Shown piece after piece: positions 8,705 to 18,014 of a stretch of DNA of 58,671 bases; the first letter of the stretch is position 1, and every line of letters starts with the position of its first letter. The notes beneath the pieces are model-generated. The model worked only from the letters and a program-made list of their open reading frames with translations. It ran no database searches and was not told where the DNA came from. The stretch lies in contig JAPLQE010000027.1 in assembly GCA_026399835.1 (NCBI GenBank), forward strand, positions 1 through 58,671, given 5' to 3'. Position numbers and translations under genes: made by a program. The stretch is from Burkholderiales bacterium. Its GTDB lineage: Bacteria; Pseudomonadota; Gammaproteobacteria; Burkholderiales; Burkholderiaceae_E.

Positions 8705-9930
8705 GCGAGCGCGGCCTCCTGAACCGCGACCTCTGCAGAGCGCCGCGCGCGCGCGAGCGTCCGGCTGGAAATGGTGAGGGTGTCGCAGAGCGCCTCGACA
8801 CGCTCGGGCGTGCCCGACTCGAGCGCCTCCACGAGGTCGAGCAGCGGGCCGAAGCGGCCCTGGCGCATCGTGAGCGCATCGGCCACCGGCTCGGGCAGCG
8901 CGAGCGACGCGATCGCGGCCGTCATCGGCTGCATCAGCATCGCGGGCAGCATCGACAGCGCGCCGACCAGGAACAGGTTGTCGCAGTCGGTACCTTCGAA
9001 GTACTCGGCGCCGACCATCTCGAGCATGCGGCCGCGGAAGACGGCCGCACGCATCAGCGTCGAGGCCGCCTGCGGCGGCTCCTCGACGGTGTTGAGCAGC
9101 AGCTGCAGCCAGCGGCCCAGGCGCCGCGTGCCGACCAGCTCCAGCGCGTGGCCGAGCGAGTCGACCGTGATCATGATCCCGAAGTTGGAGGCAGCGGTGT
9201 AGCGCAGCAGGCGCCAGCACAGCGCCGCGTCGAGCTTGATGGTGGGCTCGAGCTCGGCGGCGGTGGCGCCCGCGGCGAGCTGCGCGAGCGCGCGGCGCAG
9301 CACGCCGTGGCTGACGCCCAGGCGCACGCTGCCCATCACCTCGGGGCGACCGATGTACCAGCCCTGCATCGCGTGGAAGCCGAGCGCGAGGCATCGGTGC
9401 GCCTGAGCCTCGGTCTCGACCTTCTCGGCGACGAGCACGTGGTTGCCGTAGCGCAGCGCCGGCACGAACACGTCGAGCACGCCGTCGGGGACCTTCTGCA
9501 GGTCGACCTTCAGGTGGGTGGCCAGCGGCAGCCAGGGCGCGAGCGCCTCCATCGGGGGCGCGGCAGGCACCGCCAGGCCGAAGCCCATCTCGCGCAGCAT
9601 GCGGATCCGCTCGAGCAGGTCGGCGTCGAGCGCGATCGCATGCGACAGCTCGAGCACCGTGCGGCGCGGGTTGAGCAGCACCAGGGCACCGGCGTCGCGC
9701 AGCGACTCGGCACCGACGTTGATGAATGCCTGGCGGCCGGCCAGCACCTGCGGGGCGCCGAGATCGTGGAGCAGCGTCGACAGGACGTGCAGGCTGGCGC
9801 TGTGCTCGTCGTCGAAGCGGGCGCTGTCGTCGGTCGCGCGAGCCCGGTACAGCAGCTCGTAGCCGATGAGATCGCCTTCGCGGCCCACGATCGGCTGGCG
9901 CCCTAGGAAGGCCTCTCTGGATCCGGACAT
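8701..9930 (-). CDS. EAL-HDOD signalling protein (YuxH type), copy 1
   Basis: A 409-residue paralogue of the next gene, with the same order of domains: degenerate EAL (FLGRQPIVGREGDLIGYELL, then HLKVDLQKVP and EKVETEAQAHRCLALGF) and HDOD (KLDAALCWRLLRYTAASN; GALSMLPAMLMQPM). Again ELL replaces EAL, so phosphodiesterase activity is unlikely. It is the first gene of a two-gene operon; the upstream 223-base gap (9931-10153) should hold the promoter. On the reverse strand GATAAT (complement of 9967-9972) resembles a -10 box, but no good -35 box stands at the right distance. Confidence 0.88.
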   Translation of the reverse strand: MSGSREAFLGRQPIVGREGDLIGYELLYRARATDDSARFDDEHSASLHVLSTLLHDLGAPQVLAGRQAFINVGAESLRDAGALVLLNPRRTVLELSHAIALDADLLERIRMLREMGFGLAVPAAPPMEALAPWLPLATHLKVDLQKVPDGVLDVFVPALRYGNHVLVAEKVETEAQAHRCLALGFHAMQGWYIGRPEVMGSVRLGVSHGVLRRALAQLAAGATAAELEPTIKLDAALCWRLLRYTAASNFGIMITVDSLGHALELVGTRRLGRWLQLLLNTVEEPPQAASTLMRAAVFRGRMLEMVGAEYFEGTDCDNLFLVGALSMLPAMLMQPMTAAIASLALPEPVADALTMRQGRFGPLLDLVEALESGTPERVEALCDTLTISSRTLARARRSAEVAVQEAALA

Positions 9931-10153
9931 TCGGGGTGGTGTCGCTGAAGAGTGACGGATGGCACGATTATCGTCTTCGCAGCGCGACACCCGAGCCCGA
10001 ATCGGGCGTCTCGGACAGGTGGACGGGAAGGCCCGCCCGGCGGGCGCGGCATCGCCACGGGGGGCGGGTCGGTGGCGTCGGCGCGACGCACGACCGGGGA
10101 TCGGTGCCGGGCATTCCCGGCATACCGTGCGCGGCGTGCGCGCGCCGGTCGGC

Positions 10154-11452
10154 TCAGGCGCGTCGGGCGGCGCGGCGGCGCGAGACGTCTTCGCGGTAGG
10201 CGTCGAACACCGCGCCCAGCACCCGCCCGGGGGTGAACGGCGCGGCGCTGGCGACGCATGCGGCCCGCGTGTACTGCGCGCGCTGCGCGAGCACCTTCGA
10301 GAGGCCGTCGGCGAGCGCCGCGGCCGTCTGCTCGGCCACCACCTCGCCGCTGCGGCCGCCGACCACGACGCGAGGCACTTCGCCGACGTCGGTCGAGACG
10401 ACCGGCAGGCCGCTGGCAAGCGCCTCGAGCACGCTGATGGGCATGCCCTCGTAGCCCGACGACATCAGGTACACGTCGCTCGCGCGCAGCATCGACGCGA
10501 TCCGCGCCGGCGGCTGCAGTCCGGCCAGCACCACGCGCGCGCCCAGGCCGGCCTCTGCGATCTGCCGCTCGACCTCGGCTCGCAGCACCCCGTCGCCGAC
10601 CAGCACCAGGCGCAGCCGCGGCCGCAGCGCGGCGACGCGCGCGAATGCCTCGATCATCATCCTGGGGTTCTTCTGCCGGTCGAGCCGGCCGACCGCGATC
10701 GCGATCTCGTGGGAGGCGTCGAGCCCCCATGCCGTATCGAACACCCCGGCGCGCGCCGCACGCCCGTCGTCGCCGGCCGGATGGAAGGTGGCCGGGTCGG
10801 TCCAGGTGGGCAGGAACGCGAAGCGCTGCGCAATGTCGCCGAAGCGCTCGCGGTAGGCATGGGCCGCGTCCTCGCGCACGCACCAGACGCGCTCCATGCG
10901 GCGCAGCGCCGTCGCCTCGAGCCGGTAGTACAGGCTCGGCGCCGCCGCCCACCTGATGTCGGCATGCCGACTCTTGAGCGACACCATGTTCTGGTGGATG
11001 TAGCAGTGGCGAACGCGGTCGGTCCACAGCAGCGGCAGCGCCGCCTCGGGCCGGTGGAAATCGAGCACGTCCGCCTCGATCACCGCTGCACGGTGCCGGA
11101 TGACGCCGGCGGCCACGCGGACCGTGAGGGGCACGCGGCTGCGGCGCGTCGTGTCGCCCAGCTCGCCGACCGGGAAGAAGCCGACCGTGCGCCCCTCCAC
11201 CTCGCAGCGGCTCCAGCGGCCGACGGGGCGCGCCCCGGGATCGGCGGTCAGCCCGACGATACCCATGTCGAAGTCGGCGGGCGCGTTGCGCACCATGCCG
11301 CGGATGAACGTGTCGATGCCGCCGGCGATCACGCCCTGCGGGTCGGTCTGATACACGATGTGAACGCGGATCGGCTCGGGGCGCGCGGCGCCCGTCGAGA
11401 CTGGACTCACTGGACGCCTCTCGAGAACGGTCGTCGGCTCGGCACTGCTCAT
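10154..11452 (-). CDS. Glycosyltransferase, GT4 family (group 1)
   Basis: A 432-residue GT-B enzyme. The N-terminal half carries VHIVYQTDPQGVIAGGIDTF and the C-terminal nucleotide-sugar-binding half carries IAIAVGRLDRQKNPRMMIEA and SSGYEGMPISVLEALASGLP, with the family E-x7-E pattern. It probably adds a sugar to the EPS repeat unit at the cytosolic membrane face. The ATG at 11452 is preferred because AAAGGTGGAAG lies directly before it; an in-frame ATG at 11473 would add seven residues. It is transcribed away from the lipoprotein gene cluster and stands alone, with a terminator hairpin about 130 bases upstream of its start. Confidence 0.85.
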   Translation of the reverse strand: MSSAEPTTVLERRPVSPVSTGAARPEPIRVHIVYQTDPQGVIAGGIDTFIRGMVRNAPADFDMGIVGLTADPGARPVGRWSRCEVEGRTVGFFPVGELGDTTRRSRVPLTVRVAAGVIRHRAAVIEADVLDFHRPEAALPLLWTDRVRHCYIHQNMVSLKSRHADIRWAAAPSLYYRLEATALRRMERVWCVREDAAHAYRERFGDIAQRFAFLPTWTDPATFHPAGDDGRAARAGVFDTAWGLDASHEIAIAVGRLDRQKNPRMMIEAFARVAALRPRLRLVLVGDGVLRAEVERQIAEAGLGARVVLAGLQPPARIASMLRASDVYLMSSGYEGMPISVLEALASGLPVVSTDVGEVPRVVVGGRSGEVVAEQTAAALADGLSKVLAQRAQYTRAACVASAAPFTPGRVLGAVFDAYREDVSRRRAARRA

Positions 11453-11581
11453 CTTCCACCTTTGGTCGGGCACGCGGGGCGCCGGCGGGCCGGAACGCCT
11501 GCCTGTCCGTCACGATGAGCCGGCCGGGACTGTCGTGCAGCGGCGGAATGCACGAATCGTCGCACATGACACCTTCCGCAA

Positions 11582-11616
11582 ACGACGACGGCCCGGGGAT
11601 GCCGGGCCGTCGTCGT
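11582..11616 (-). terminator. Hairpin terminator after the Ig-like lipoprotein gene
   Basis: A perfect 15-bp stem (ACGACGACGGCCCGG / CCGGGCCGTCGTCGT) with a 5-base loop, 33 bases past the stop of the leftward gene at 11649. No long T tract follows on either strand (only TTTGC on the reverse), so it may act partly as a stability hairpin. Confidence 0.6.
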
Positions 11617-11648
11617 GGCGCCGCGCCGAAGCGCGGCGTCGGATGCCG

Positions 11649-12935
11649 TCAGGCGGTGAGCGCGAGCGCCCAGTTCGAGTAGGCCGTCGTCAGCGCGGCT
11701 TCGGTCGAGATGGCCGGCGTGGCCGTCGACAGAAGCACCACCAGACGGGCCACCGCGCCGGCCGCATTGAGCGTGTAGGTCACGCCGCCGCCGGTGAAAG
11801 ACGTCCCCGTGCCGGCCGACACCTCGCTGATCAGCGTCGCGAGCTGCGTCGGGTAGGTGATCTGCAGGAACGAGAACAGCATCGCGCTCGCCGGGTACAG
11901 CGCGGTGCGATCCGTCGGGTTCGTGCCGGTACTGGCGACGATCTGGTTGTAGTCCTTCGTCTTCAGCGTCGCGATGTCGAGCGTCGAGGGCGTGCTGACC
12001 GCGAAGGCCTTGAAGCTGGTGATCAGGTCGCTGCGCGGCTTGGTGAAGGTGAACGCGCCGGTGGTCTCGTTCACCGTGCCGCTCTCCCAGTACAGGCCGC
12101 CGCCTTCGCGCAGGAAGCCGAGCGCGTAGGCGTCCGGCGTGCCCGCGGTCTTCACGCAGGCGTCGAGCGAGAACTCGGCGAACTCGTGCGACATCGTCGC
12201 GATGGGGTTCTCGCCGTCGCGCAGGTAGTAGAAGCTCGCGACGCGGCCGTCGGCGTCGGCAGCCTGCACCAGATTGTCGACCTTGGCGACCTCCTCGGCA
12301 CTCAGGCCGGCGACCCGGGCGGCGTGCTTCGTGAGAAGCGTCTTGTCGCTGGTGAAGTACCAGTCCATCGGCACGGACGCCTCCGGGTAGTAGGTCGACA
12401 GCCGCGTCGCGATCAAGCGCGCGCGCTTCTCCTGGGCCTCGGCGTCGGCCACCGACACGTCCGACGAGGCGGACCAGGCGTAGGCCGCGGCACCCGTGCC
12501 GACTCCGGCACCGGCCTTCTTGTACGGGAACGCCTTGGCAAGGTCGGCGACGCTCGCCGGCGTGGCGTTGACCGTCAGCGGCACGGTAGTCGTCACGCTG
12601 CCCGAGGCGGCGACGATGGTGGCGACGCCCGCGCCGGCGGCGACGACGGTGACCTTGCCAGCCGAGTCCACGGTGGCGACCGCGGTGTTCGTCGACGACC
12701 AGGTGACCGAGGGGCTCGCGACAGTGGCGCCGGCGGCGTCCTTCGCGACAACGCTCAGCTGCTTCGTATCGCCGGGGAACGCGAACAGGGACGTCGAGTT
12801 CGCCGTCAGCGAGCTCACCGGGTTCGTGGCGGGGACGACGGGGGCCGGGTCGGTGGAGCCGCCACCGCCGCATGCAGCCAGCGTGACCGCGGCGCCCGCG
12901 GACAGAACGATCGAACGACGAAACTTGGAAGCCAT
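11649..12935 (-). CDS. Lipoprotein with bacterial Ig-like (BIG2) domain
   Basis: A 428-residue secreted lipoprotein. Residues 1-22 form a lipoprotein signal peptide (RRSIVLSAGA, lipobox ending TLAAC with Cys22), followed by a Gly/Ser/Pro spacer. Residues about 40-128 are a BIG2 Ig-like domain (VTWSSTNTAVATVDSAGKVT). The remaining 300 residues match no family I can name; they include FAEFSLDACVKTAG and a Tyr/Trp-rich stretch. It is probably anchored in the outer membrane. It sits just before the EPS locus but is divergent from it, and a strong hairpin follows its stop. A link to the polysaccharide is only positional. Confidence 0.75.
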   Translation of the reverse strand: MASKFRRSIVLSAGAAVTLAACGGGGSTDPAPVVPATNPVSSLTANSTSLFAFPGDTKQLSVVAKDAAGATVASPSVTWSSTNTAVATVDSAGKVTVVAAGAGVATIVAASGSVTTTVPLTVNATPASVADLAKAFPYKKAGAGVGTGAAAYAWSASSDVSVADAEAQEKRARLIATRLSTYYPEASVPMDWYFTSDKTLLTKHAARVAGLSAEEVAKVDNLVQAADADGRVASFYYLRDGENPIATMSHEFAEFSLDACVKTAGTPDAYALGFLREGGGLYWESGTVNETTGAFTFTKPRSDLITSFKAFAVSTPSTLDIATLKTKDYNQIVASTGTNPTDRTALYPASAMLFSFLQITYPTQLATLISEVSAGTGTSFTGGGVTYTLNAAGAVARLVVLLSTATPAISTEAALTTAYSNWALALTA

Positions 12936-13346
12936 GTCTATCCCTTGTGGATGAGGTGTTGCACTGTTACCTGCGCCGGCCCGGTTCGACTCCGCCCGGG
13001 CCCAGCCTGCGTGGATCCATCGCACCACGGCCGGGCGCGAAGTGCCCCGATGATAGGCGCGGCCGCAGCCCGACCTCGTGATCGAAGTCTCCCGATACCC
13101 GCATGTTCCCAGCCTGCAACGGTTCATGTCGGTACCGGGACGGTCAACGGTCGTCCCGCGGCGGACGGCTTGGTCAGATGATGCGGGAAGGGCCCCTCCG
13201 ATGCCCGGCCCAGGCCGACGTGCGGACGGTGCATTCGGTCACGCGGCCCTCAGGGCGCGGCCCGTAGAATACGAAGCCGTCCACGAAGCCGTCGCCGCAC
13301 GGGCAATCGACCCGTCGCAGGACGAACACTCCCACTCCTCCCCGGC
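12936..13346. other. 411-bp divergent intergenic region
   Basis: No credible gene. It must hold the promoters of the leftward lipoprotein gene and of the rightward EPS genes. A TAGAAT box at 13265-13270 could be a -10 element for the rightward unit, without a convincing -35. An inverted repeat CGGGACG-N9-CGTCCCG lies at 13136-13158 and could be an operator. Confidence 0.4.
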
Positions 13347-14849
13347 ATGTCGATCGACTTCACGAACCCGTCGACCCTGATCACCCTGCTCGCCGCCCTC
13401 GGCGCAGCGGCCGTCGGCGTGATCGCGGCAGGCATGCTCCTACGTCGACCGGCGCTGCTCGCCTATCCGTTCCTGCTCCTGATGTTCACGGTGCCGGAGT
13501 CGACGCTGGCGGTGGCCGATGCCAGCGTGCCGATCTGGTGGCGCGGCCGCGGCCAGCTGCTGTTCCCGTTCGTGCAGTGGGGCGTGCTCGGCGCCCTGTT
13601 CTGGTCGATCGTGTCGAACCGTCTCCAGGGTCGCCCGATGGCGACCGCGCCGGTCGCCGTCTGGCTGTTCGGGTTCGCCGCGATGCTCTGCGGCCACCTC
13701 GTCGTCGGCCTGTGGCTCGGCGAGGAAGTGCAGCACATCCTGAGCATGATGGGTTTCGTCAACCTCGTCTGGATGGCGATCTTCGTGCTCCTGCTGGTCA
13801 ATGCGTTCCGCACCGAGCGCGACGGGCGCCAGCTGATGGACTTCATCATCGTCGTGGCGGCCGCGCGCTCGGTCTACGGCCTGGTGCGTTTCGTGGCTTT
13901 CGGCGGCGACCCGTCGAACGTCTACCAGAACATGGAGAAGCTGGCGCTGAAGATCACCTTCTTCGACATCAGCGACTCGATGCTGCTGACGATCGGCGCG
14001 GTCCTCGCCCTGCTGCGCGCGATCGGCCCGCCGACACCGGATCGCACCGCGTTCAGGCGGGCCCTGAACCTCGGCGTGGTGCTGCTGTGCGCGGCGACGA
14101 TCGCGCTGACCTTCCGGCGCACGCTGCAGGGCGGCTTCGTGCTCGCGATGCTGGTCGTCATGGTCGGACTGCCGCGCCGCCAGCAGGTGATCGGCGCGCT
14201 GCTCGGGCTGCCGGCGGTGCTGGGCGCTGTGACGCTCGCCGCGGGCCAGCGGCTCGCCCAGATCCGGATCGCCGACGACGCCGGCCTGCTGGTCTGGATC
14301 TACGACATCCTCCCCGACCCGTACGGCCCGGACAACCCGCGGATCATGGAGCTGCGCCTGGCGTGGCAGTCCTTCATCGAGAGCCCGATCCTCGGCATCG
14401 GCTCGTGGGGGCAGTACGAAGGCGCGAACATGATCTTCTGGCAGAAGGGCGAGCGTGCCGGCGAATTCCTGCACAGCGGTCTGCTGCATCTGGGCCTGAA
14501 GGCCGGCATCGTCGGCCTGGTGCTGTTCGCGATCGTCGCGGTGGTCTACGTGCGCAGCGCCCGTCGCGAGCCCGGCGTGGCGCCCTCCCCGCTCGATCCG
14601 CTGCGGATCGCGGGCCTGGCGGGCATGGCCTTCGTGATCCCCGACATGGTCATCGGCACGCCGCTCATCCAGGTGCGCACCACGCTGATGTGGGGCCTGT
14701 GCCTGGCACTGCCCACGATCTCGCGCGTGCTGGATCCGCAGCCCGGCCGCTTCGAGGCGCTGCCCGCCCCGCGCACTCGCCCGGTGCGCCGGCCCGCGCG
14801 CGTCGACGAGCCCGAGACCATGGCGGGCGCCGCCGCCGGGGGCCGCTGA
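13347..14849 (+). CDS. O-antigen ligase / Wzy-like polysaccharide polymerase
   Basis: A 500-residue integral membrane protein with about 10-12 hydrophobic segments, a long periplasmic loop before the C-terminal helices (RIMELRLAWQSFIESPILGIGSWGQYEG) and a soluble C-terminal tail rich in Pro/Arg. The loop motif (SPILGIGSWGQYE) resembles the Wzy_C/O-antigen ligase region. In this context the expected role is joining lipid-linked repeat units in the periplasm. The next gene begins within a few bases, and a Wzx-like flippase follows, as in Wzx/Wzy-dependent loci. The start region lacks a strong ribosome-binding site. Confidence 0.75.
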   Translation: MSIDFTNPSTLITLLAALGAAAVGVIAAGMLLRRPALLAYPFLLLMFTVPESTLAVADASVPIWWRGRGQLLFPFVQWGVLGALFWSIVSNRLQGRPMATAPVAVWLFGFAAMLCGHLVVGLWLGEEVQHILSMMGFVNLVWMAIFVLLLVNAFRTERDGRQLMDFIIVVAAARSVYGLVRFVAFGGDPSNVYQNMEKLALKITFFDISDSMLLTIGAVLALLRAIGPPTPDRTAFRRALNLGVVLLCAATIALTFRRTLQGGFVLAMLVVMVGLPRRQQVIGALLGLPAVLGAVTLAAGQRLAQIRIADDAGLLVWIYDILPDPYGPDNPRIMELRLAWQSFIESPILGIGSWGQYEGANMIFWQKGERAGEFLHSGLLHLGLKAGIVGLVLFAIVAVVYVRSARREPGVAPSPLDPLRIAGLAGMAFVIPDMVIGTPLIQVRTTLMWGLCLALPTISRVLDPQPGRFEALPAPRTRPVRRPARVDEPETMAGAAAGGR

Positions 14850-14881
14850 GCGTGAAGGCGGAGGGGGGCGCCCTGCGCACG

Positions 14882-16225
14882 ATGATCGGCACGATGCTCG
14901 GCACACGGCTGGGCCGCGTGTTCGCGAGCGCCCTGTCGAGCGCCGGAGCGCGCGCGCTGTCGATCGTGCTGTCGCTCGCCACGGTGCCGCTCGCGCTGAA
15001 CTATCTCGGTCAGGCCGGCTACGGCGTCTGGGCCACCGTCACCTCGTTCCTCGCGATGGCCGGCTTCGCCGACCTGGGCCTGGGCGCGGGCATGATGCAG
15101 GCCGTCTCCAACGCGGTCGGACGCGACGACCGCAGCGCGGTCCGGCGCGCGGTCACCAACACCTTCTTCATGCTGACCGTGGTCGGCGCCACGATGATCG
15201 CGGTCTTTCTCGTGGCCTATCCGTTCGTGCCGTGGGCGCGCGCGATCGGTGTCGAGGATCCGGTGCTCGCGCAGGTGGCGGGTCCCGCGATGCTGGCCTT
15301 CGCGGTGCTCTTCGCGATCCGCATCCCGGCGAGCGCGCTCGGGCGGCTTCAGTTCGCGCTGCAGCAGGGCTACCTGGTCGGCTTCCTCACCGCCGCCGCC
15401 AGCGTCCTGACCCTGCTGGGGGTGATGCTCGTGGTCCGCGCCGACCTCGGCCTGGTGGGCATGGTGACCGCGACCATGGGCGCGCCGATCATCGCCTCGG
15501 TGGCGGTCGCCGCCTGGATGGGCTGGCGCGAGCCGTACCTGCTGCCCCAACGCGGCGACCTGAGCTGGGCCGACATCCGCGGCCTGGCCAACACCGGCAG
15601 CAAGTTCCTGCTGCTCGAGCTGTCGGTGGCGCTGTGCTTCGCCTCCGACAACCTGATCATCGCGCAGGCCGTCGGCGTCGAGGCCGTCGCCACCTACACC
15701 GTGTACCAGAAGATCTTCTCGGTGCCGGAGATCGCCGCCAGCTTCGCGCTGACCCCGCTGTGGACCGCATACGGCGAGGCGGTGGGTCGCGGCGACATCG
15801 CCTGGGTGCGGCGCACCTTCGTGCGCAGCTGCCTGCTGCTGGTCGGCATCGGCCTGCTCGGCGGCGCCGCGGTCTGGGCCGCCTCCGGCTGGCTCATCGA
15901 CCTGTGGATCGGGCCGCACTTCGAGAAGTCGCCGTGGCTCGGTGCCGCGCTCGCGCTGTGGGTGGCCGTCGACCTCGCCGGCAAGGGCGTCGCGATGTTC
16001 CTCAACGGCGTGAACGTCGTCAAGCAGCAGGTCTACATCGCCTTCGTCTTCGTCCCGCTGTGCGTCGGCCTGAAGATCCTCTTCGCAGACCGCTACGGCG
16101 CCGCCGGCGTGCCCCTGGCCACCGCGATCGCCTATGCGCTCAGCCATTTCCCGGCGTATGCCTGGATCGTCCGCGACTGGTTCCGGCGCAATCGCCCGGC
16201 ACCGTCCGCCCCGCAGGAGTCCTGA
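14882..16225 (+). CDS. Wzx-like lipid-linked oligosaccharide flippase (MOP superfamily)
   Basis: A 447-residue multi-helix membrane protein of the polysaccharide-export (PST/Wzx) type: LATVPLALNYLGQAGYGVWATVT near the N terminus is characteristic, followed by about 12 helices. It should flip undecaprenyl-linked repeat units to the periplasm for the Wzy-like neighbour. The ATG at 14882 is used because GGAGGGG lies about 13 bases upstream; a GTG at 14852, two bases after the previous stop, would add ten residues and is also possible. Only three bases separate its stop from the next start, so it is part of the rightward operon. Confidence 0.82.
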   Translation: MIGTMLGTRLGRVFASALSSAGARALSIVLSLATVPLALNYLGQAGYGVWATVTSFLAMAGFADLGLGAGMMQAVSNAVGRDDRSAVRRAVTNTFFMLTVVGATMIAVFLVAYPFVPWARAIGVEDPVLAQVAGPAMLAFAVLFAIRIPASALGRLQFALQQGYLVGFLTAAASVLTLLGVMLVVRADLGLVGMVTATMGAPIIASVAVAAWMGWREPYLLPQRGDLSWADIRGLANTGSKFLLLELSVALCFASDNLIIAQAVGVEAVATYTVYQKIFSVPEIAASFALTPLWTAYGEAVGRGDIAWVRRTFVRSCLLLVGIGLLGGAAVWAASGWLIDLWIGPHFEKSPWLGAALALWVAVDLAGKGVAMFLNGVNVVKQQVYIAFVFVPLCVGLKILFADRYGAAGVPLATAIAYALSHFPAYAWIVRDWFRRNRPAPSAPQES

Positions 16226-16228
16226 ACC

Positions 16229-17113
16229 ATGACCGCAGCTTCCACGACGGCCGCCTCGCCGATGCCCCGCACGCTGCTCGCCACGCCGGCCCATCAGGTG
16301 CCCGGTCAGCCCGCATCGGCCGGCGGGCCCGCGATCGATCGCGACGCCGCCACGCTGAAGTTCACGATCGTCACCTGCACGCGCAACAGCATCGAGACGC
16401 TGGCCGACACCATCGCCTCGGTGCGCCGGCAGACCTGGCCGAACGTGGAGCACCTGTTCGTGGACGGCGGCTCGACCGACGGCACGCTCGAGATGATCCG
16501 CGAGATGGCGCCGGACGCACGCATCCTCGAGAACGTCACCGGCGGCATCAGCCGCGCGATGAACGTCGGCATCGAGAACGCCACCGGTGACGTCATCGCG
16601 CACCTGCACGGCGACGACTTCTACTGGGACGAGCACGCGCTCGCCCGCGTCGCGCAGGCGATGCAGCGCACCGGCGCCGAGTGGGTCTTCGGCCACCTGA
16701 AGCACTTCACGACCGAACAGACCTTCCGCGACGAGGGCCCGCGCGGGCTCAAGCCCTTCTCGTACTGGCGCTACGCCGCGCAGTTCGTGAGCATGGTCCA
16801 TCCCTCGGTCTTCATCAGCAAGCGGGCGTTCGACGAGGTGGGCCTGTTCGACACCCAGCTGCGCTACGCGATGGACATCGACCTGTTCCTGCGGGTCGCC
16901 AAGCGCTTCGAGCCGGCGCAGGTCGAGGAGACGCTCGCGGTGTTCAGGCTGCATGACGGCAGCACCTCGCACTCGAACCAGGACGCCTCGCGCTGGGAGG
17001 AGGTGGTGGTGCGCTGGCGGCACGCGGGTCATTCGCCGAGCGCCTTCGCGGTGTTCATGGCGCGCGTCTCCAAGCGGGCCGTGCTGCGCAAGCTCGGTCT
17101 GAGCAAGTACTGA
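16229..17113 (+). CDS. Glycosyltransferase family 2
   Basis: A 294-residue GT-A enzyme with an unusual 45-residue Ala/Thr/Pro N-terminal extension before the fold begins (FTIVTCTRNSIETLADTIAS). Family features are VDGGSTDGT, GGISRAMNVGI, and the metal-binding HGDDF. MDIDLFLRVAKRF lies near the end of the domain. It resembles the WcaA/WcaE-like branch. It transfers one sugar of the repeat unit at the cytosolic face. It belongs to the operon starting at 13347. Confidence 0.88.
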   Translation: MTAASTTAASPMPRTLLATPAHQVPGQPASAGGPAIDRDAATLKFTIVTCTRNSIETLADTIASVRRQTWPNVEHLFVDGGSTDGTLEMIREMAPDARILENVTGGISRAMNVGIENATGDVIAHLHGDDFYWDEHALARVAQAMQRTGAEWVFGHLKHFTTEQTFRDEGPRGLKPFSYWRYAAQFVSMVHPSVFISKRAFDEVGLFDTQLRYAMDIDLFLRVAKRFEPAQVEETLAVFRLHDGSTSHSNQDASRWEEVVVRWRHAGHSPSAFAVFMARVSKRAVLRKLGLSKY

Positions 17114-17147
17114 GCCGCGGCCCCGCGACACCCCGGAGAGGCCGCCC

Positions 17148-18014
17148 GTGCACGTGCCGATGGTGCTGATGTACCACGCGATTGCCGAGCCGTGCTCGGC
17201 GCTCGAGGCGAGCTACACCACGCCCGAGGCCGAGTTCGCGCAGCAGATGGCATGGCTCGCGCAGTGGGGCTACACCGGCATCGACGTCGCCACCCTCGAG
17301 CGCAGCGTGCGCGAGGGCCGGCCGCTGCCCGAGCGCTCGGTGGTCATCACCTTCGACGACGGCTACACCTGCCTGCACGATGTCGCGTGGCCGATCCTCG
17401 AGCGCCACGGCTTCGGCGCGACGGTGTTCCTGATCGCGGGCAAGCTCGGCGGCGTCAACGACCACGACGCCGACCACGGCCTGGTGCCGCGACGCATCCT
17501 CGATCACGCGCAGGTCCGCAGCCTGGTGGCGCGCGGCCTGGACATCGGCTCGCACACCACGACGCACCCCGACCTGCTCGCCCTCGACGCGACCGCCCTC
17601 GAGCGCGAGATCGGTGGCTCGCGCCGGCTGCTGCGCGAGGCGTTCGGCGTGCCGGTCGACGCCTTCGCCTATCCGCGCGGACGCTTCGACCGCGGCGTGC
17701 GCGATGCGGTCGAGGCCGCCGGCTACCGCTGGGCGTTCTCGACGATCGCCGGGCGCAACACCGGCCTCGACGATCCGCTGCTGGTGAGGCGCGCGCAGCT
17801 CGGCAGCGGGCACGACCGCGCCGAGTTCGAGACGAAGGTGCGCCACGGCGACCTGCGGCTGAAGCTGGCGCGCGCCGCACTCGGACGCCGCGTCCGCGCG
17901 ATGCGGGCCCGGCTGCGCGGCGAGGACCCGATGGACTCCATGGTGGCCTCGGGCTCGGCGCTGCCCGCGCGCAGCGTCGCGCCCGCCCCCCAGGACGACA
18001 GAAGCCCGTCATGA
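17148..18014 (+). CDS. Polysaccharide deacetylase (NodB domain), first copy
   Basis: A 288-residue NodB-fold enzyme. Visible motifs: MVLMYHAIAE at the N terminus, TFDDGY with the Asp70-Asp71 catalytic/metal pair, metal ligands His136 and His140 (SHTTTHPDL), and AYPRGRFD. It removes N- or O-acetyl groups from a sugar polymer or its lipid-linked precursor. No signal peptide is apparent, so a cytosolic or membrane-face substrate is possible. The GTG start at 17148 follows GGAGAGG by seven bases. Its stop overlaps the next ATG (ATGA). The C-terminal 50 residues are Arg/Ala-rich and outside the domain. Confidence 0.88.
   Translation: MHVPMVLMYHAIAEPCSALEASYTTPEAEFAQQMAWLAQWGYTGIDVATLERSVREGRPLPERSVVITFDDGYTCLHDVAWPILERHGFGATVFLIAGKLGGVNDHDADHGLVPRRILDHAQVRSLVARGLDIGSHTTTHPDLLALDATALEREIGGSRRLLREAFGVPVDAFAYPRGRFDRGVRDAVEAAGYRWAFSTIAGRNTGLDDPLLVRRAQLGSGHDRAEFETKVRHGDLRLKLARAALGRRVRAMRARLRGEDPMDSMVASGSALPARSVAPAPQDDRSPS

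Noticed and set aside
4499-8722. A 1407-codon open frame on the forward strand
   Set aside because: It is antisense to five convincing genes (LDH2-type, dehydrogenase, asparaginase, EAL-HDOD); its composition is Arg/Ala/Gly-rich with no family features. High GC makes antisense frames long.
9971-9995. Flagellar sigma-28 promoter before the EAL-HDOD operon
   Set aside because: GACGATAA is close to the -10 consensus, but nothing like TAAA stands 15 bases upstream.
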